A DNA stretch of 64,000 bases from Trichostrongylus colubriformis (lineage: Eukaryota; Nematoda; Chromadorea; Rhabditida; Trichostrongylidae), in assembly GCA_963978905.1 (NCBI GenBank), contig OZ022256.1, positions 3,579,501-3,643,500 on the forward strand, read 5' to 3'. Below, piece by piece: positions 11,601 to 24,175 of this stretch; the first letter of the stretch is position 1; each line of letters begins with the position of its first letter. Below the pieces are notes generated by a model, which saw only the letters and a list, made by a program, of their open reading frames with translations, was not told where the DNA came from and searched no databases. The position numbers and the translations under genes were made by a program.

Positions 11601-14600
11601 AAGGCGAGACGTCCTTTTGATTGAGAAATCGCATGGACGGTCGCAACATTCTTGGCATGTATATTCACACAGATAGGAAACTCGTGAGAGAATCAAAGTG
11701 TTCTATAAGAAATGAGGTTAAAATAATACCTTCAATCCTTCTAACAGACTCTCAAGGTTGCTCATGAGTCTGTTCGCAGTGCACTACTATTTTTCTCTTT
11801 CCAAGAAAAAAACTGGGCACAGAGTTATAGACTTAACTGAACTATATACTGAACCCCACCTTTTATGACTACTACCTTCAGATGCTCGCGTACTCACTGG
11901 GCCGAAGAAAAAGGGAAAAACCATGGTTCCTCCAGGTACTAACTTTCTGAAATTTTGTTTTACTTCATTTATGACAGATGAAGTGGTGTCTAGAATAATG
12001 CCAGTTGCAGACAATATCTAACTCAATTTTCTATGTGTTAATGCTGGCATCATTTCATGTGGCCGTTTTCTTTGAGGGAACTACAATGCGATTTATACTC
12101 ACAGTAGCAGCGTGGCAACTATGGCTCTCATCAGGGCCGTGAGTCTTTGACACATCGAAAATGCTTTTGCTTGTGTATGCCACAACATTTGACATGGATG
12201 GGAAACTGTTGCATAGAAATGAGATAGTAATACAAGTCGACTTCTCCAATGGGTATAGAAGCCGGCTGGTGTGTGGCGTCTTGTCGAATTTTCACGCTGT
12301 TGCCACCGGGGAGCGACGCGGAGAGTGCGAGTTGTTCCTATCGCGTATGATATCATATCACATTTCTCATTACGACAGCGTTTATATTGATAGGATGGAG
12401 ACGGGCCTTCCGCTCGTCCTGGCTGGAACGCGACGATTTGCGCGGCAAACTGCGCAACTCCGCGTCCGTGCGCGGCGTATTTGACTGGAGTGCGGGATTG
12501 CAGCTGTGCTGACCAAGATCAAGACACCCACGAAGTTTCGACTAGAGAGGGCTTTTCCTCTCTCTCTTATCCGTATTTATAGGTTGAGCCTTCGAGTGTA
12601 ATGTTCTCATTCGTGCAACACCCTTTTATTACCACTTAGATTATTCTCTTCAAAAACATAATTTTGAAAAGCTTGCTGACAAGTGATAAGTCTGCTTTTT
12701 TCCTTCTTGTATTGGGCAAGAAAAAACATCTGATAGTGGAGCCGTGATAAACTCCACAACCATATAATCTTGCTTGATTATTTCTCAAAGTGATGCTCCC
12801 AAAAAAAACAATGAGTGATCTGGCTGTTAATATGAAGGTAATCATCAAATAGAAGTACTACACAAGGAAAGTTTCTATGACTACTGATGAAAGGCAGGAA
12901 AAGCCTGTGTCCAAAATTCCTAACCACATTGGTCTTTGCTCGTTCCACAACGTGTTCGCGCTCTAATCAACGACGCCGAGGTCGGCCGCGTCGTCGCGCA
13001 ACTCGCCGCACAACTTCGGCCCAGCCCGGACGAGCCGGAAGACACTCGCCCGTGGTAGGATTCGCGTTATTGTGAAATTGTTCAATATGTGGTAAGTGGT
13101 GAATATTGGGTAATCTAAAAAGTCTTTTCGTGTTTTTGAATACCGCTTTTTCCCTCCAAACTGCTTTCCAGCAATCTCTTCTGTACATACACATGTAGTA
13201 CAAGTCCACACGCATCTATAGGTATTATTGTCTTCCATCTCCCGGATAACCATTTTCAGCGAATTAAACATATCACAGGTCAACCTCATTTTCAATACAA
13301 AAATTATAAAAAGATTTTTCTTTGAATGGCGTTAGACAGGGAAAGGAAAAGGTGATAATCCGATGGTGCAAGATCAGGGCTATAAGGTGGATGGGGCAGC
13401 ATTTATCCAAGCTCGCAAATTTCTTGGAGAGTCACTTTTTCAATAGTGGGAAGACTTGCCGAAAAATTGCCTCGTCAAAAAATTCTCGAGCTTGGATAAA
13501 AATTGCTGCCTCATCCATCCTATAGTCATGATTTTGCTCCATTGGATTATCACCTTTTCCCTTTTCCTTTCCCTGTCTAACGCCGTTCGAAGAAAAATTT
13601 TTGTATTGAAACTTTTCCTTTCCCTGTCTAACGCCATTCAAAGAAAAATTTTTGTATTAAAAATGAGGTTGATGTTTATTTTGCCGAAAAAGGTTATCCT
13701 GGAGATGGAAGACAGTAATACCCATAGATGCGTGTGGACTTACACTATATGTGTATGTACAGAAGAGATTGCTGGAAAGCAGTTCGGAGGAAAAAAGCGG
13801 TATTTAAAAATACAAAAGGACTTTTTAGACTACCCAATATAACTATACCTTCCGGTTGAGGGAACTACGGAATCTGCGTTTCTGTGGAATAGCAAAATGT
13901 GGATTCGTGGAATGTGCGTGAAAGGATCAGTTATGTATCGATTCCCGTGTCGGAAGAGTCAAGGGGAATAAAGAAATCAAGATTCCACAATTCTGCATCT
14001 ATATAAAAACGCAGATTCCGTATATCCACTATTCTCCTGATCGATAAGTATCCTTAATCTCACGATCGATACCGATCTATTCTTTTGCTTAAGTCTATAC
14101 ACACAAAATACAAAATCTACACAGAAGCGATAATAGATAGAGAAGCGCGGATTCAAAAGCGCGATGCTGTGGTCTGTATTCGCATTTTCTGCGTATCTCT
14201 CCACACATCGACATCCCCTTTCCCAGTTGCTCGCTGTAGAAAATGTCATTTAATGTATCGGGTTGTGGGTTTATTCCATTCATTCATGATGATGTGAAGT
14301 AAACAGACCGGGAGGGTGCAATTTTGGCCCTTGTAAGACGTACCGTAATGCTTGCTATTTATTAGATTGCACACATCGCGCACACGACACCTAACTAAGA
14401 CATCCAGTGTGAATTCAATGGAATTTCTCATCATTAACACTTTTTTGCTTATCCATTCGCTTATTTAACTATACGTTGTTTCACTTGATTGCTGCTATTT
14501 AGTTTTTCACTTATCACATCATCATGAATGAATGAAATACATCCTACAAAGCAACAAATGATAGCTCCTACAACGAGCAACTCGGGAAGGTGATGTTGCA

Positions 14601-15211
14601 GTTGAAGAAAAGCGCGGGGAATGCGAATACAACCCACAATGTCACGCTTTTGATTCCGCGTTTTTCTAATCCATCTTCCTCCTTCTTCCAATCCCTCCTA
14701 GTTCCTTTCAATTTCTCGAGGGGGGGAGGGGGGGGGGGGGGAGGAAAGGTCATACCATTGTGTTCTTTTGATGGAGCATAAGTCCTTGCCTAAAGGTTGT
14801 AGAGAAGTGGAATCAGAGAAGTTCGATGATGCCCAGGTAATGGCTGGAATTGAACCATAAATTCTAATGGATATTAGGATGCCATAGGATGCTCGAGTTT
14901 TGAAGCGGCATATTTCTCCCTATGCGACTCGAGGAATAGCATATTCTCATTTATTGAAAGTAACTAAAGCAATCACACCGATCTGAGAGGGTCGCAGAAT
15001 TTTTTCGCTGTGAAGTATTAAGATGACTTGCTCCTTCGGAGTCCATCTCATAGACTTATTCTATTTCCACGTCACATTGAAACTGTCAAATTTCGCTATT
15101 CGGGTGTATCTTTTCAGGTTTATGGTCATTTGCACCGACAGAGATTATCGCACATCATTCTGTTCTTTTCGGATCAAAACGACGAAAGCTGAAGTCACTA
15201 CAAGATTCTAA
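5629..15211 (+). CDS. Nematode 7TM chemoreceptor-like GPCR, paralogue A (srx-like)
   Basis: Seven exons join into one open frame of 293 residues: 5629-5664, 5713-5891, 8625-8845, 10541-10710, 11882-11935, 12011-12138 and 15118-15211 (TAA). It is probably a sensory plasma-membrane receptor. Hydrophobic helices lie at about residues 5-35, 44-72, 83-110, 124-143, 168-195, 221-241 and 247-270. TM3 ends in AMTVNRLVAV, the NRxxAV signature of srx/srsx-type nematode receptors. A cysteine-rich second extracellular loop follows (GCSFTF..TCQFEF..RCG), then a basic third intracellular loop (GRRKREKPW), then TM7 ending ICTDRDYR. Length and helix order fit the Srx family (Pfam 7TM_GPCR_Srx); the exact class is my inference. 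All splice sites are GT-AG. Introns are 48, 2733, 1695, 1171, 75 and 2979 nt. Intron 2 holds a roughly 1.8-kb fold-back, intron 3 a SINE dimer and intron 6 further repeats. No ligand can be inferred. Confidence 0.85.
6040..6490 (+). mobile_element. TTAA-ended repeat, copy in intron 2 of A
   Basis: It begins TTAAAGGAATCGGAAGG and ends CTTTCCGGTGTCTTCAGTA, so the ends are short inverted repeats (AGGAACCGGAAGG-like against CCGGTGTCTTTAA). The body carries the family's landmark GACGTCTTTGCAGCGTGTCG. A copy sits at the equivalent place in intron 2 of B (27637-28102), so this insertion predates the A/B duplication. Non-coding. Confidence 0.65.
6539..8342. mobile_element. Fold-back element of about 1.8 kb inserted in intron 2 of receptor A
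   Basis: The ends are TACCGCACATATTTTTTT (6539) and AAAAAATGTGAGCGGTA (8342). The two halves are imperfect reverse complements over almost their whole length: for example CCGTCGCACCGTTTTAA near 6597 matches the complement of the 8280s, and CCTATGAAATGTCG near 6687 matches the complement of CGACATTTCATAGG near 8187. The matching continues inwards to a centre near 7480, where ATCGTTGTCTCAAGT (7370) faces ACTTGAGACAACGAT (7588). Paralogue B lacks it: its intron reads GGCATACATACTCATGAACC straight across. There is no recognisable transposase. Confidence 0.85.
9079..9149 (-). ncRNA. tRNA-like SINE head (left unit)
   Basis: On the minus strand this reads GGTCTCGGTAGTGTAGTG (acceptor strand and A-box-like), then a TATGC/GCATG anticodon stem with a CCGGAAC loop, then the B-box GGGTTCGAGTCCC, then CCAAGACC. 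Position 33 of the loop is C, not the near-universal T, and the acceptor stem has a mismatch. I therefore read it as a SINE head, not a working tRNA gene. Confidence 0.6.
9505..9578 (+). ncRNA. tRNA-like SINE head (right unit)
   Basis: It starts GGTCTCTATATCG, has an ATGC/GCAT anticodon stem with loop CCGAAAA, the B-box GGGTTCAAGTCCC, and ends CTGAGACC, which pairs with the start. The D-arm region is distorted and loop position 33 is not T. It is the inverted partner of the unit at 9079-9149 and part of a SINE, not a functional tRNA gene. Confidence 0.6.
10961..11605 (+). repeat. Dispersed repeat, copy 1 (relative at 61633)
   Basis: The block GTGAAAAACTACGGGTCT, then GGCGAAATCCC...GCG(T/C)CCCCTTGAGCTGTGGCGG, GGCCTCGTCAGG and CCGCCTTC recurs at 61633. 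Both copies end with the motif CTCG(G/A)GTTTTTGGCC and a TCTCGGCTTTCATAT stretch. It lies in intron 4 of receptor A. Non-coding, family unknown to me. Confidence 0.65.
13106..13837. mobile_element. Mariner-end fold-back element in intron 6 of A
   Basis: The left end TTGGGTAATCTAAAAAGTC and right end GACTTTTTAGACTACCCAA (read on the plus strand) are inverted and flanked by TA (13104-13105, 13838-13839). The TIRs extend more than 200 nt: CTGCTTTCCAGCAATCTCTT near 13161 matches the complement of AAGAGATTGCTGGAAAGCAG near 13763. An inner inverted pair (GGCGTTAGACAGGGAAAGG and CCTTTCCCTGTCTAACGCC) continues the fold. The ends resemble mariner termini; there is no intact transposase. Confidence 0.75.
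14105..14310 (+). repeat. Partial copy of the TTAA-ended repeat, plus orientation
   Basis: It contains the family landmarks GAAGCGATAATAGATAG, GATTCAAAAGCGCGATGCTG and ATTCATTCATGATGATGTG. It abuts an oppositely oriented copy (14312-14712), making an inverted pair inside intron 6 of receptor A. Confidence 0.55.
14312..14712 (-). repeat. Copy of the TTAA-ended repeat, minus orientation
   Basis: On the minus strand it runs from GGAACTAGGAGGG through AAGCGTGACATTGTGG and GATGTCTTAGTTAGGTGTCG to AATTGCACCCTCCCGGTC, the same order of landmarks as the copies in introns 2 and 4 of the paralogues. A G-rich tract (14719-14742) sits just outside. Confidence 0.55.
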
Positions 15212-17362
15212 CTCTGCAGTTCTATTGGCTGTTCACTGAGTCACGATTATTTAAATATTGTTTTGCACGCTATTTATACTATGTTTTTACCTATGACATC
15301 ACATGAATTGCTCTATACGCAATGATGATAAATATCTTAACGGACTTTGTCTTCGGTCTTCTAAGACAGTTCCTGTGGTTCACTGGAACCTTTCCTTTTG
15401 AACACGATGGCACAGACATGGATATACTCCAGTTACGTATTGAGTTGCGACGATGCATTCGCACATGACGTAGCGATTCCAACTATGTTGAAAAATTCGT
15501 TGAGGATGATGTTCCTACTGTACTCGCCTGTACACTCAATGTCTTTTACTTCAACACGAAATTATAAGTTTTTTGCAGTGTTAATGGAATCAGGACGTGT
15601 CTAGGCTGTTCGTGGTAGAGGAATCTTTTGAATTCACACTCGACGTCTGGGCACACTTGACGTCTAAGCAAAGTGTCGTGTGTGCAATGTCTGCAGCCTC
15701 ACGAATTGCAAGCATCACTGTAGTTCTTAGCGTAGGTCAAAACTGCCACCTCCAGGTTCCTTCAAAGTACAGTTATTGCTCAAGAAAGTATCACGTCGAA
15801 TGCGCAATCTGTAATGGCAGCATGGTTGAATGTGCACTTTATATTCTTTGTGAACAGTGCAAGAAACTTCTGCACATCCCGCACGTACATACGTATCAAT
15901 TTGTTACAATAAGGCTCTATGCTGATTGCAAGCGATTTTCTCAAATGCAGCATATTTATTTATTTACACATCCACAACCAACATGAGCAGCATATGCAAG
16001 GTGAGCAAAGTTAGAGCAACGAAATGTTTGATGTCATACCATCGGAGCGGATCACATGTCTAATATGCAGTTCTTTGCAAGCTTTACCTCTTCAGTCACT
16101 TCATGCCAAAGGAGAAAGTGAAGATAACGATTTTTTCCGAACTATGTATCGGAAAAAATGCATTATCAACTGTACCGTCGTACAATGGTAATGGAAAACT
16201 ATCCCCACTACTAAAATGTCGCAGTAACGCTGCCAAACTTACTCATTAAGCTACGCAGCTTTTATAGTATTAGGCCATTCCATTCAAACGTGCACGAAAT
16301 TTTTTTTGAATGAAACGAATGGTAGAAAAGAAAAATGTTGATACTTTAGAGCTAAATTGAGTAAAGCCACAGCAGACAATGACCCACTCCCAACGTCTAG
16401 GAAGCATTCAGACACCAGGTAGCTTCCGTACTTCACAAAACCCGACAATGCTATTGGTGTCATTTTCGGAGGGTGATCATCTGTTGTAGCACTTGCTGCT
16501 GAGCTGTGTCTTCGACTGATCATAACTGCTGAACTCCCGCAGCTGGAATTCTGGAGGACTGCGGCTCAGTCCAAATGTGAACACACTTTTTCATCGATAC
16601 TGTCGCGCAGTATGGGCCATATGGAGTCTGCCATTGTCACGGGTGATGACTACCTTTTAAATTGTATGTTACCACCCATTTGTTGATGTGGTCGACGGGT
16701 GAGCGGTGAAACGTTGCAGAAGAGACAGTCATTTACAATAGACAGAGCCGCTAAAAAGCCTCGTCCCGAAAATCCTTTACAAATGTGAGCACCATCTTGG
16801 ATCCAAGTAGCTGCTCATGTGCCTACGCATGGGTTCGTCATCGGCATTGTTCCGAAGTCGACATTTGTGCATTTTGGTCAGGTGTACCTGACTATCCATT
16901 TCTCATTGATAACTAGTGACCGTTCAACTGCCGTGGGTCACGTCAGATGCCGAGTACATTGTTGCTTTAGGCATCAAATGGATCCTGGACTTGTGTTTCT
17001 GTAAAAAGATGAGGATGCCTATCACACATCTTGTGAACCCTCTTCAGTTCCTTGACCGCAATTCGGCTAACGGTTATACGAGGAACGCCGCTTTTGTGGG
17101 GAACCACGTCAATGGTCGAACTTGTGCGCTCCTCCACTTAGAGTTTGATTTCATCCACTCACTTTTCAGGCGCAGTATGGAAATCATGAGTGTAACCCAG
17201 ACCATCACATGTGTCTTTTCTTCCCATAATTTCTGTCACACTTTTTATTTTTCTTGTGATTACTGTGGAAGCTTTTGGAATATTTTCTGATGGGGATATA
17301 TAAAGCGAGTGAAAAAGGACTACTGATTAACACATTCATATTCTATATAGCTTTAACTAGCA
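15212..17362. other. Intergenic between receptors A and B, no gene recognised
   Basis: A fragment of the TTAA-ended repeat is visible around 15630-15775 (CACTCGACGTCTGGGCAC ... CTGCCACCTCCAGGTTCC). The remainder has scattered open frames without signal peptides, recognisable domains or paired splice sites. Confidence 0.5.
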
Positions 17363-17980
17363 GTGAATCTACGACAATTTCGCGAGAGTTACGAAATTCA
17401 CGAACACCGCCCCGGTTCCTCAGCATGCAAGCCCACTAACCGAATCAACCACTCGATGGGTCCAAGTACTGTCTCTCATATGGCGGCAACCCGATGGCTC
17501 GATTCACTCAAATTGAAACGGAAAAATTTCAAAATTGCAAAGAAAATTTTTTTTTCAAAATTTTCAAAAAAGGGGGAACTGTTACCATCCAACACGGTAG
17601 TCACTGCCGATCTCTACTGCAGGCAATTGGACACCGTAGCCGCAAAATTTACCGGAAAAATGGACCGAGACCTCTTTCTCTACGACAACGCTCGCCCACA
17701 TAAGGCAAAGTTCACTTGTCAAAAGATCCAGGACCTTGGTCGGACGAAGCTCCTCCATCCAACGTAATCTTAGAAAACATGGCCCCAACTAACTACCACC
17801 TATTCCGATCTCTGATCTATTTCCTCGACGGACGGCAGCTTAAAGATGACGATGATCAAAATCGACCTCCAGACTTTCTTCGACCAGAAATCCCCAGAAT
17901 TCTACAAGCAGAGCATCTATTATCTCCCTATTCGCTGGCAATATATTGTTGATTATAATGGCACATATTTTGTTGACTGA
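17363..17980 (+). pseudogene. Decayed mariner transposase fragment
   Basis: The translation in two frames carries mariner C-terminal hallmarks: ADLYCRQLD, then FLYDNARPHKA (catalytic-domain Asp-Asn with ARPH), then, after a frameshift near 17765, NYHLFRSLIYFL and finally WQYIVDYNGTYFVD before TGA at 17978. The N-terminal DNA-binding domain and the first catalytic Asp region are missing or unrecognisable. I found no convincing TIRs. It is inactive debris. Confidence 0.8.
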
Positions 17981-20492
17981 AGACAGACACAAATAAAGAA
18001 AAATAAATTTGAAATTTTTCGTCAATGTGGGACAGAAATTATGGTTCAACCTAATACTTCTGTGCCCATTGTGAGATAGTGCCTTCGAAGAGCCACCCAT
18101 CACCCAACTCACTAGCTCACTTTGAATTTGGACGGAAGTGTTTCGCAGTATGACGTCAGATTTGATAATTCCACGTTGACATCCGCGAGCGAAAAATCTA
18201 TTGAATCTCTTGATATTTCATCTGTAGCTATGTCGGCCAGAATCGCTAGCTTTTCGAAGTGCTTTCTAAAAGGCATTCAACTTTGTGTAAACATACCCTA
18301 GTTCCGTAGAAAACGAAACTTGCACATTCTGTTTCAAAATGGGTTCTTATAAAAGTGACTTCAGACACTGCCAATTTTCGCTTTTGAATGCAACCTAAAT
18401 ACTTTTTGTGTTAATGAAAAAATGTTGAGTAGACTAGAGGATAAGACTTATGCCTTCTCAAAACACTTCTACTACTACAAAAACGGCGTTTCATGGGAAA
18501 GTACGGCATACTTTTGCCATATTGTTTGGACGTAATGAAAAAGCATGAACGCTAGTGCCTATCAGTCTCTGGGAACAGTGGTTCTAGAGATGCGCTGTGT
18601 AAGCTTCGATTTAAGTGAAGTAATATCTTTCATCTTGGATGGGAATATGGATACGCTTTCTTTCACAATATACTATATACAACGTTTCCATAGCTCCAGT
18701 AGTAAAAGCGTGACAGTGATACATCTGCATTTGCATTAGAGGCACTTAATTCCACGACCGTAAACTTGAAACTATTTGAGCCGTACAACAACGCCATTTT
18801 CTAATTATCCATAGCCTTATTGCTGGATGTGTACGCTGAAGACAGTGGTAGGGCAACGTAATTAGTCAGTCATCCAAATAAAAGCTGGGGATCGAGGAGG
18901 ACTATATTTGAGGAGATCCCCAATGAGAGCCTATCATTGAAAGTATAGCCTTTTAACAGCAGCCATTTGTCCTAACTGGTCCGCCCATTTTTGGATCCAT
19001 CGGTAGGAAAGGGGTCGATTAGCGGGTTTTTTTTACTATTCATTCCGTTTTTTTTCACGAGCTTCTTGACCTAATTTGATGAGCTTTTCTTTCGGCTCAA
19101 ATATCCATACCGGTGCCTGTGCGAGATGAATGGAAGACTGAGTAATTCATCGTGTTAAAAATGCACATGTTTATTTTATCGTCTTGCCCATTAAGGTCTC
19201 CTATAAGGCGCGTCACGCTTCTTATTATTTCTTGTTACCGCTCTAATGTCGAGCTAGCGATCGCCTTTTCGTAACCAACTTTTCACATCCCCTCCTAAGC
19301 ACTGCCAGGTCGCAATGTCGCTGGTGCGTAAAACCAACCTAGTCGCCGCACTGAAAATGTGAAAGAGTCACTTTTCGCTGAACCTTGGGGAGCTAAATTC
19401 AAGATTTTCGCTTTACCTACGTTAATCGAAGATATTCTCTATTAACAGCCTGCAGCCCCTTCCCTACTTGCGCAACCTGACCACTTAATCAAGTATCTAT
19501 TTGCCCCAAGAGGGTAAGCAAATTATCTGTTTAGCGCTCAGTGTGCCTTCAAGGAGTTCCCACCACTCACGTAATTCCGACCCCTATCACTGCCTTCAGG
19601 CTTTGTATGCAGAAAACGGTCAAATTTTGCTTTCTTTTTTAAGTGGAATCTGAATCAGCTGAAAAAAAGAAGGATATTGTCGAAATTTGCGAGAAGACGG
19701 TCATCATACGGAACGGCGGAGCCTTTCCTTCGAGCTTACATTACAAGTAAAATCATAGCCTGTACAATAATATACAATGTATCGTCTTCCTGGAGGGAAA
19801 ATTAGTGGATTGAATTCGTTGTGTGGTCCAGCGAACAGTCGAGGAAATCAGCCACTTTAATTTGGCCCCCTCCCCTCTACAGGCACCGAAAACGACCCCC
19901 TCTTTTTCGACCCCTACAGTACCAGTAACTGTTGCCGTATTATTTGGCTGCGTTTTATTGCTATTCAGGTTTTATTTCTATGTGCATATACGAGTTCTAC
20001 CCGGAGCAAACAGATATTTATTTCACATTTCCCACACAGGCTCGCTGCTAAATGTCCTTTGCCTCTCACCCGCTTATTGAGAGTTTAAATTTCAGTGCTG
20101 CTCCGCTGACCTCTGAAGATGTGGCCCCCCTCCTGTCCTGTCGAACGACGGCGAGGAATATTCGACTCCCTGTGTGCCCTGAATATGGTACCTATAATGA
20201 GGGCGGAAAGTTGATCTTAGGGCCACTTTGCACTGCTTCGATCTAGCGATCTCGCTACTATAGGACCATTGAGACGTGACACAGAATTTTCTCTTCAGCC
20301 AGCTGCGCTAAAGTAAATTTTGCTTGCCTCAATGAGTTCACTGCCACTTAAATACAAGCCCATCATCATGATGTTTGTTTACATGACAACAACTTCCTCT
20401 GGAGAGGGAGCTGTGCAATTCAATCAGTATCTTTCTTCGGCATGGCAATTATTGAGCTTTCATGTTTAACGCAATTTGCGCGCAAATGAAAT
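17981..20492. other. Gene-free stretch
   Basis: No repeat family boundary, RNA gene or exon that I can defend. Runs such as CCCCTCCCCTCTACAGG near 19868 resemble the G/C-rich short repeats seen elsewhere. Confidence 0.4.
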
Positions 20493-20846
20493 GGTGACAC
20501 GTATACGATGGCGGAGAAAAATATTCGCCGTTATAGCATGATTAACTAACAAGCGAACCATGTAAACTTGTGACAAACACTTTTGTCATCGAAAAGCCTG
20601 GTTGTTAACAATGTGTCTGAGTCACCTTCTTTTTCTTTTTGTGAGTTTCCAGCCATACGTGGCAAATGGACTGCTTATTAATATAAGATAATCCGTTGCA
20701 CACTCGAAATTGTTGTGAAGAGTACCATCACCAGTATACCGTAATAGCATCATCACCATAATCCTTCATATTCTTGTGTCTGGCAAGGCGGGGTACATAA
20801 AAAACATTGAGCTCCCACCGTCATTTCTGTTCCTCGCATAATTATT

Positions 20847-22084
20847 AGGTAGTCCAGGAAGTTCTCAGCGTTTCGTCTTACTATTTTTTGTACAGTCATT
20901 GCTGAGTGAAAACTCAGCAATCCTAGCGCCTCAGTAATACATTCCGAGGAGAATTTTTCGCAGTATCTGAGGGTGTGATTGCCGTTCCAAATTGCTTGAA
21001 ACCTTTTTTAAAGACTTTCTGTACAGGTAAAAAAAGAACTCAGGACGATATTTTTCTCCAACCACAAATCGGGTCAGTCCGCCTGTCGAGACAGCTCGAC
21101 AAATTAATCAGGTGTGGGCTAAATAGTGTTGGAAAAAGCACCGTGCGAGATTAGCTCAAGAAATTCCGTTTTGGAGGTTCCAGTCTTGAAGATGAACCTC
21201 GTGGCGGTCGATCTGACAAAGATCTGAAGGCGTTTGTGGAGGCTGACCCATCAAAACAGTTCGAGAAATTGCAGAAAAGCTAGGCGTTGGCGAATCCACT
21301 GTTGCGGATGCTTTGAAACGCATTGGGGAGGTGAAAAAACCCGACAAGTGGGTGCTCCGCAACTGGAGTGACCGGCACAAATTGGCACGTCTCGTAGTTT
21401 CTTCATCACTGCTTTTGCGCAACAGAAACGACCCGGTTTCTTGACCCACTTGTCACCAGTGATGAAAAATGGATCCTGCGTACAAACAGGAAACGTTACG
21501 GACAGTGATTGGATGCCTACAAGCCACCAAGGCAATTTTCAGACCCGCATCCTCACAGAAAAAATTATGGTCACAGTGTGGTGGTCATCGGATGATGTGA
21601 TCAGTATAACTTTTTTTACCAGGTCAAACCATCACAGCAGAGATCTACTGTGAAAAAATCGACGAAATGTTCCAAAAATTACATCAGCTACAGTCAGCAC
21701 TTGTCAACAGGAAGGGTCCAACTTTCCATGACAATGCCCGCCCATAGGTTTCATAAATCATCATCCCTGAATTGAACGAATTGGGGGTTGAAGATCCACC
21801 TTAACCGCCATATACACCAGACCTTTCACACCCACTACCACCCTTCCGAACATTTTTGGAATTTCCTTGCTGGAAAATGCTCCATCAATCAGGACCAGGC
21901 AAAAGAGGCCTTCGTGAACTTCGTGACCAGTTATCCCTCCAATGGGATTTATCGCTTAGTGTCACATTGGCAAAAGTGTGCTGATCCGAACGGTGCTTAT
22001 TTCAATTAAATCCGATCAGATAACGAAGTTATGATCGTTCGAAGTAAAACACTCAAAACGCTGAGAACTTTCCTGACAACCTGG
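20847..22084 (+). mobile_element. Mariner element (degenerate) with TIRs
   Basis: The left end AGGTAGTCCAGGAAGTTCTC and the right end, whose complement reads CAGGTTGTCAGGAAAGTTCTC, form inverted repeats continuing into AGCGTTTCGTC/AGCGTTTTGAG, flanked by TA. At about 1.24 kb it is the size of mariner. The paralogous flank of receptor A reads ATAATTAGAATACCACTGAAC without the insert. Confidence 0.85.
20990..22009 (+). pseudogene. Broken mariner transposase
   Basis: Frames drift, but mariner features are readable in order: a LEDEPR.GRSDK-like linker near 21190, TSDEKWIL (first catalytic Asp) near 21455, YKPPRQFSDPHP near 21515, NARP-like remains near 21735, and the C-terminal end YRLVSHWQKCADPNGAYFN with TAA at 22007. 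At least three frameshifts and several stops make it non-functional. Confidence 0.8.
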
Positions 22085-22898
22085 TAGAACATCATTGAAC
22101 TAGCTCTTTTGAGTCGAAAGATTGAAAAACGCATCTTGCAGTCTCCTGTGCTCGCAACAGTGATGCTCGACTTCCATAGTCGCGTTTTCTACTGCTAAAA
22201 GTCATTCATACATATATCACTTCACACTTTGCATCGAAGTCTTTCCAGTGGTGATCCGAAACTGAGGCGTTCATTTTGTACGCCGTCTCATCCTACTCAG
22301 CGCAACAGAGCCTTTCGCCTTCATTCAATTATATAATCATTTTAATTTGAAGAATCGTGCACGGAAAACGAGTTTCCTATCATCTATATATTTTTGTATT
22401 CGCTCAATAAGAGCCGCATACAAAGTTCCACGTGAAAAAGTGATAATCCGGCTGAGGTGCAGCTCCTAAAGTGGTGGCTAGGGAGACGGGGGTCCGAGAG
22501 TAAATACCTACCCCATCGCCAGCTGCGGTTGGATGCTGGAAGTGGTACGGTTTTCATAACTTTCTGCTCGTACTGTGCGTCTCCGACCACGGCAGATGAA
22601 GGGCGAGCATTTACTCTGAGGCTTAGCCCACTCGATCATCACTTTCAAGAGCTGTATCTTTGACGGATTCCTTATTTCCGTATGACTTGATATGCGGCCC
22701 TTTTTAGGCAAATATGAAAAAATATATGGATAACAGAGAGACTCTTTTCGTGCAGGATTGCTTTAAGCTTACTGTTCCCTTGACGTTCACCTTCCCAGAT
22801 CCGTTGCTTTAGTTCATGGGGTGCGTGTAACAAGGATAAGATTTTGGAACATGCAAGGATATGCATAAAGTGAGATAATGAACGCGGCTACTCACTTT

Positions 22899-23423
22899 CA
22901 AAGGCAGCGATAGGGGAAGTTCAGACGAACAGTGAATAATGTAGTGAATATGAAAGCCGAGGCGCTCAGTAATGCGACGGTGAAGAAAAAACGGAAGGAA
23001 GTGGCCAAAGACCAGAGGAGGACCCCTTTTACCGTCGATTCACGACGCGGACGACTTCCGTCAAGAGACGGGTAGTACGGACTAGTTCTCTATTGTAATC
23101 TTGTCCAGTAAACACAAGAGAATGTTTGGAAATGACAGCATCCGTTTTCTGGAGTGGGCTTCACACTGAGAATGGGAAAGCGCCGTAATACCTTCGATCC
23201 CGCCGCATATGCTTGGCCGCTCTCATCGTGGCCAACCAGGATTCACGTCGCCTGGAGGTGAGAGGTCTGTCATCAAAAGGTGTTAGCTGTTAACGGTCAT
23301 GCCCACACCACAGCTCGGAGGCGCGCTTTTGGACGGGCATTCCGCCATAAATAAGCGCCCTAAGCCCATGGTTTCCATGTGAAAAGGGATTTTCTGATAA
23401 CCACATTATCCTAATGTTGTCTT
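22899..23423. mobile_element. Inserted repeat of about 0.5 kb (AAAGGCAGC ends)
   Basis: The insert begins CAAAGGCAGCGATAGGGG and ends CCTAATGTTGTCTTT, weak inverted repeats of each other. The paralogous flank at 3510-3530 has only ACTCACTTTATTACCC. A related copy at about 44498-44866 shares CACAGCTCGG(A/G)GGC and TAAAGGCAGCG. No coding capacity seen. Confidence 0.6.
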
Positions 23424-24175
23424 TAATATCCAGCTAAAACGGCGGCGTTGATACAACACATGCCGCGTCACAAAACCAACCATACACCACTAGTTATTCC
23501 CATCCAACGCATCTTCAGCCATGTCCTCGACTTTAGTGATCCGTTCTTGCACCACGTCTTCTTGGCACCTCGTGCTGGCTTCTTTCAAGTTTCAAACATA
23601 GATTTTCTGTTAGACTTAAGCACGCAGCTTGTCTAATATTATCATTGAAAGGCGTTAATTAGAAATGTAACTGACGCGAAAATTCCAGTCCGGGTACTGT
23701 GGGGTGGGAATTGCGTGGTCATCACGAAGCGTATCCAGTCTTTGAGCTGCGGTGATAGGCGACTGAGACAAAAGATTGATCGTCATTTCGAGAATCCTCA
23801 GATTTTCAGCGGGTGAATGTGCAAGGTCGGCCAGAAAATATCGGTCGCTTTGGGTAGCCCGAGGCCGCCTCCCATAATCCGCACTGGCGAGAAGGCGGCG
23901 TTCACTGACAGCGAGGATGAGTGGCATTGAGAAAAGGTGCAGAGACGACGTAAGTAGCAAGGCAGGGCGATATAATCGGAGACGCAGAGACACGCAGCCA
24001 CGTCGTACCGCCGCCACCGAGAGTATGAACATGGCCTGACCCTGCTCAAAAACAACGGTTTGTAACCATATAAAAATTAGATGAAGCTCTCAGAGGATCT
24101 TGCCCTTTCATTTAAAAATTTATTTTCTCTCGCTGTTGAAAGACAATTTTAACATCCTTCTCATTTTAAGAGATA

